Below, one piece after another: positions 61,455 through 64,000 of a stretch of 64,000 nt of DNA (positions are counted from its first letter, which is position 1; each line of letters starts with the position of its first letter). The position numbers were made by a program, and so were the translations under genes. The DNA lies in assembly GCF_932526225.1 (NCBI RefSeq), contig NC_064044.1, forward strand, positions 5,358,747-5,422,746, in the 5' to 3' direction. Origin of the DNA: Nematostella vectensis. Its lineage: Eukaryota; Cnidaria; Anthozoa; Actiniaria; Edwardsiidae. The notes below the pieces were generated by a model. The model searched no databases, was not told where the DNA came from, and saw only the letters and a list, made by a program, of their open reading frames with translations.

Positions 61455-62225
61455 AAATGCTTCATTTTGATTGGTTGACCTACTAGTAGGCTATCATCAA
61501 TGCTGCATTCTGATTGGTTGACCTACTAGTAGGCTATCATCAATGCTGCAATCTGATTGGTTGACCTGCTAGTAGGCTATCATCAATGCTGCAATCTGAT
61601 TGGTTGACCTACTAGTAGGCTATCATCTATGCTGCATTCTGATTGGTTGACCTGCTAGTAGGCAATAATCAATGCTGCAATCTGATTGGTTGACCTACTA
61701 GTAGGCTATCATCTATGCTGCATTCTGATTGGTTGACCTGCTAGTATGCTATCATCAATGCTGCAATCTTATTGGTTGACCTACTAGTAGGCTATCATCA
61801 ATGCTGCAATCTGGTTGGTTGACCTACTAGTAGGCTATCATCAATGCTGCAATCTGATTGGTTGACCTGCTAGTAGGCTATCATCAATGCTGCAATCTGA
61901 TTGGTTGACCTACTAGTAGGCTATCATCTATGCTGCATTCTGATTGGTTGACCTGCTAGTAGGCAATCATCAATGCTGCAATCTGATTGGTTGACCTACT
62001 AGTAGGCTATCATCTATGCTGCATTCTGATTGGTTGACCTGCTAGTATGCTATCATCAATGCTGCAATCTTATTGGTTGACCTACTAGTAGGCTATCATC
62101 AATGCTGCAATCTGATTGGTTGACCTACTAGTAGGCTATCATCAATGCTGCAATCTGATTGGTTGACCTACTAGTAGACTATCATCAATGCTGCAATCTG
62201 ATTGGTGGACTTACTAGTAAGCTAT
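61455..62225 (+). repeat. 43-bp satellite in the pseudogene, uninterrupted
   Basis: About 18 units of the same 43-bp repeat as 21850-22925, without the MITE. A block of several units (with attctgattgg, tatgctatc and aatcttattgg variants) occurs twice, about 61600-61790 and 61900-62090, showing duplication by blocks. Confidence 0.95.
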
Positions 62226-63905
62226 AAGTCAAAGCCCATCAGTAGCGAAAAGTGCTGGATTTAAAAGCCGCTTGGATTTCCAAATTGACCTGCAAGTGTG
62301 ACTAAATCAATGATTTCTTTTGAACTCACGGTCTCTGAGACAATAGTCCATTCAGCCTTCTGACTTCTGGAAGAATTGTTAGAAACACATAGTGATGAGA
62401 ACATTACAAAGACAAGGTGTTTATTTTTCTTATTCATCTTTTTCCCCGTCTTTCGCAGGAGGAAGGAGAGGGAAAGAAACACAACTTTTCCATCGTTTCT
62501 CGTAAGTCCGACGGATTTATTAGCAATACCATACACACTATCACTTAACTTTTGCATCTTTTTTTTACACCAGACAACAGAACGTTTCTCTTCCAAGCAG
62601 ATGGTGAAGCTGACTTGGATGCCTAAGTCTAGTTGGTTACCTACCGAATATAACGTGCATGATAACAAACTGAAAGAGAACGCAACTGCTTGCTGTACTC
62701 GCGTTCAAACGGTTTTTGTGTTGCGTTTAAATTGGATTGGTTTTATTTTTGTTGCGCGTGCGCAAACATTAAAAACCGCTTGCGTCCGATTATATGCGGC
62801 TTAAAGCTGCATTGTCACCAGTTCACTTCCGGAAGTCCGACGGAAACCTCAACCGTTAAAAGACAAAAGAATCTATTAGAATTCGAAATATTTAACAGGC
62901 CATCCGCTCTACATCATCAATCACATCCTCAAAAAAACCTTCCAATAGACACACTGCTTTTAATATTTTTGAAATATTTTTCGCATTTTCCGTTAAAGAT
63001 CATCGAAGATTGTTACGTAAAATCGACCGGAAGTAAACTGTTGACAATGCGGCTTTAAGTTTGAAAACGGTCTTTGTTTGTGGCGTTTAAGTTTGAACGG
63101 TTTTTTATTTGTATTTTGCTTTCGTTTTCTCCCGTGCCCAAGTGAAAACCAGCCGGTATGGATTGACCGATTCACATGAACCGAATTCTGTTTTGCTGCA
63201 GATGGGTTTCAGTTATTAGCAATAGCCGCACCCAGGCCCTTGAGAAAGCGTTCGGTGACAGCGAAAAGAATGAGGTAAGTTATTTTGATTATGATAGAGT
63301 ATCCATCGCTCTATAATGGGAGAACAATAAATCATTCTACAGTCCAATGAGTCTGTAGGGATGGGCCTAACTACTATTGATGGGGGTACCAACAATTATC
63401 ATACACATATAATAGATATGATAGCATTAAACAGTAAAGTTCCGATATAAACCGATATAAGCGAGAAGTTAATTAGTGCATTGAGGCTAACATACATTAC
63501 TGCCAGAATTTTAGTCAGAACATTATGGGGTTGGGGTGGTGTTGATCCACTAAGGGGGAAGGGGGGTATCCACTTGAATCCACCAATCCAACTGTAATGT
63601 TTGAATACATGTGTTTGTTATTTCAGGCCGGCGATGATAGCTCTATATAAAAAGTTCCTGTATTGTTTAAATACTTAGTTTAAAAATGGTATTCCTGTCT
63701 CCGACTTTCTAGACTCTCGGATTGTAAGCTAAATTGGGCCTAATGACCTCCCGTTTTTGTCTTTACAAAAAAAATTAGAAATTTGCTGAGCTGAAAAAAA
63801 TTCAGTGCATTGTGTATCTTTGCTTATTAGAGACAGACAACCTCTCAACGGCCGTATTAGCCTAGGCTTTGTTGGTTTTTGCCCCTTCACAACGCATAAT
63901 TCAAG

Positions 63906-64000
63906 ATGGCGGTCGTGATATTTGAACTCCGTGTTTTCGCCGAAAAAACTATAAAAGCCTACAGGTTGGCTACGGGTGAATGGAATTTCTGTGGAGTCAA
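63906..64000 (+). CDS. Possible first exon running off the window
   Basis: ATG in the context caagATGGCGG opens a frame that is still open at the window edge (31 codons, MAVVIFELRVFAEKTIKAYR...). It could be the start of a neighbouring gene. It is too short to identify, and aagatggcg phrases also occur in non-coding repeats here. Confidence 0.2.
   Translation, partial: MAVVIFELRVFAEKTIKAYRLATGEWNFCGV

Larger units (their letters stand above)
56850..63790 (+). pseudogene. Partial duplicate of ASAP exons 12-19 (pseudogene)
   Basis: Corresponds to about 18610-24555 in the intact gene, same strand. Recognisable exons: 12' 56926-57009, 13' from about 60476, 14' 60959-61028, 15' 61194-61241, 16' 62459-62501, 17' 62574-62622, 18' 63202-63274, and a remnant of 19' near 63629. 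Exon lengths are unchanged, but the exon 13' acceptor AG is AA, the exon 17' donor GT is CT (62623-62624), and exon 19' runs into a stop and is truncated. It lacks all upstream and downstream ASAP exons and lies beyond the unrelated secreted-module gene. Not expected to make protein. A mis-placed haplotype is possible but less likely, given these lesions. Confidence 0.9.

Noticed and set aside
62261-62804. Frames of 135 and 142 codons
   Set aside because: They overlap pseudogene exons 16' and 17' in wrong frames or on the wrong strand.

Overview
The window is eukaryotic: 34 short coding exons with GT/AG introns rebuild one animal protein, and almost every intron holds a transposon or a simple repeat. 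The animal-type ASAP ArfGAP, a Penelope-like retroelement with hammerhead motifs, non-LTR retrotransposon fragments, a tRNA-derived SINE and a GIY-YIG endonuclease together suggest an invertebrate metazoan. An anthozoan cnidarian (sea anemone or coral) fits best, but that is inference from style, not proof.

Layout. 1-2590 is a 27-bp satellite that enters from the left edge. 2600-10000 is mostly non-coding, with one possible terminal exon (3947-4104), one possible minus-strand coding piece (6985-7470) and several dispersed repeats. 10014-33559 (+) is a complete ASAP-type gene: BAR, PH, ArfGAP, ankyrin repeats, proline-rich region and SH3. All 34 exon junctions agree in phase and give 1141 residues. 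33560-36740 is 3' flank. 36743-43500 is a mosaic of transposons: a Crypton-like recombinase fragment inside inverted repeats, a 5'-truncated LINE, and arrays rich in the word gcgtaaa. 44158-49446 is a second complete gene (7 exons, 748 residues): a secreted protein made of four copies of a cysteine-containing module of about 180 residues. 51890-56331 holds two near-identical 2142-bp direct repeats around a 158-bp spacer. 56850-63790 is a partial, broken duplicate of ASAP exons 12-19, itself invaded by a TIR transposon and a Penelope-like element.

How the parts relate. The two intact genes look functionally unrelated (an intracellular Arf/membrane regulator and a secreted module-repeat protein). 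The broken ASAP duplicate is the most useful internal reference. It supplies empty sites for transposons, shows large copy-number change in two intronic minisatellites, and shows that the Penelope-derived hammerhead sequence was present before the duplication.
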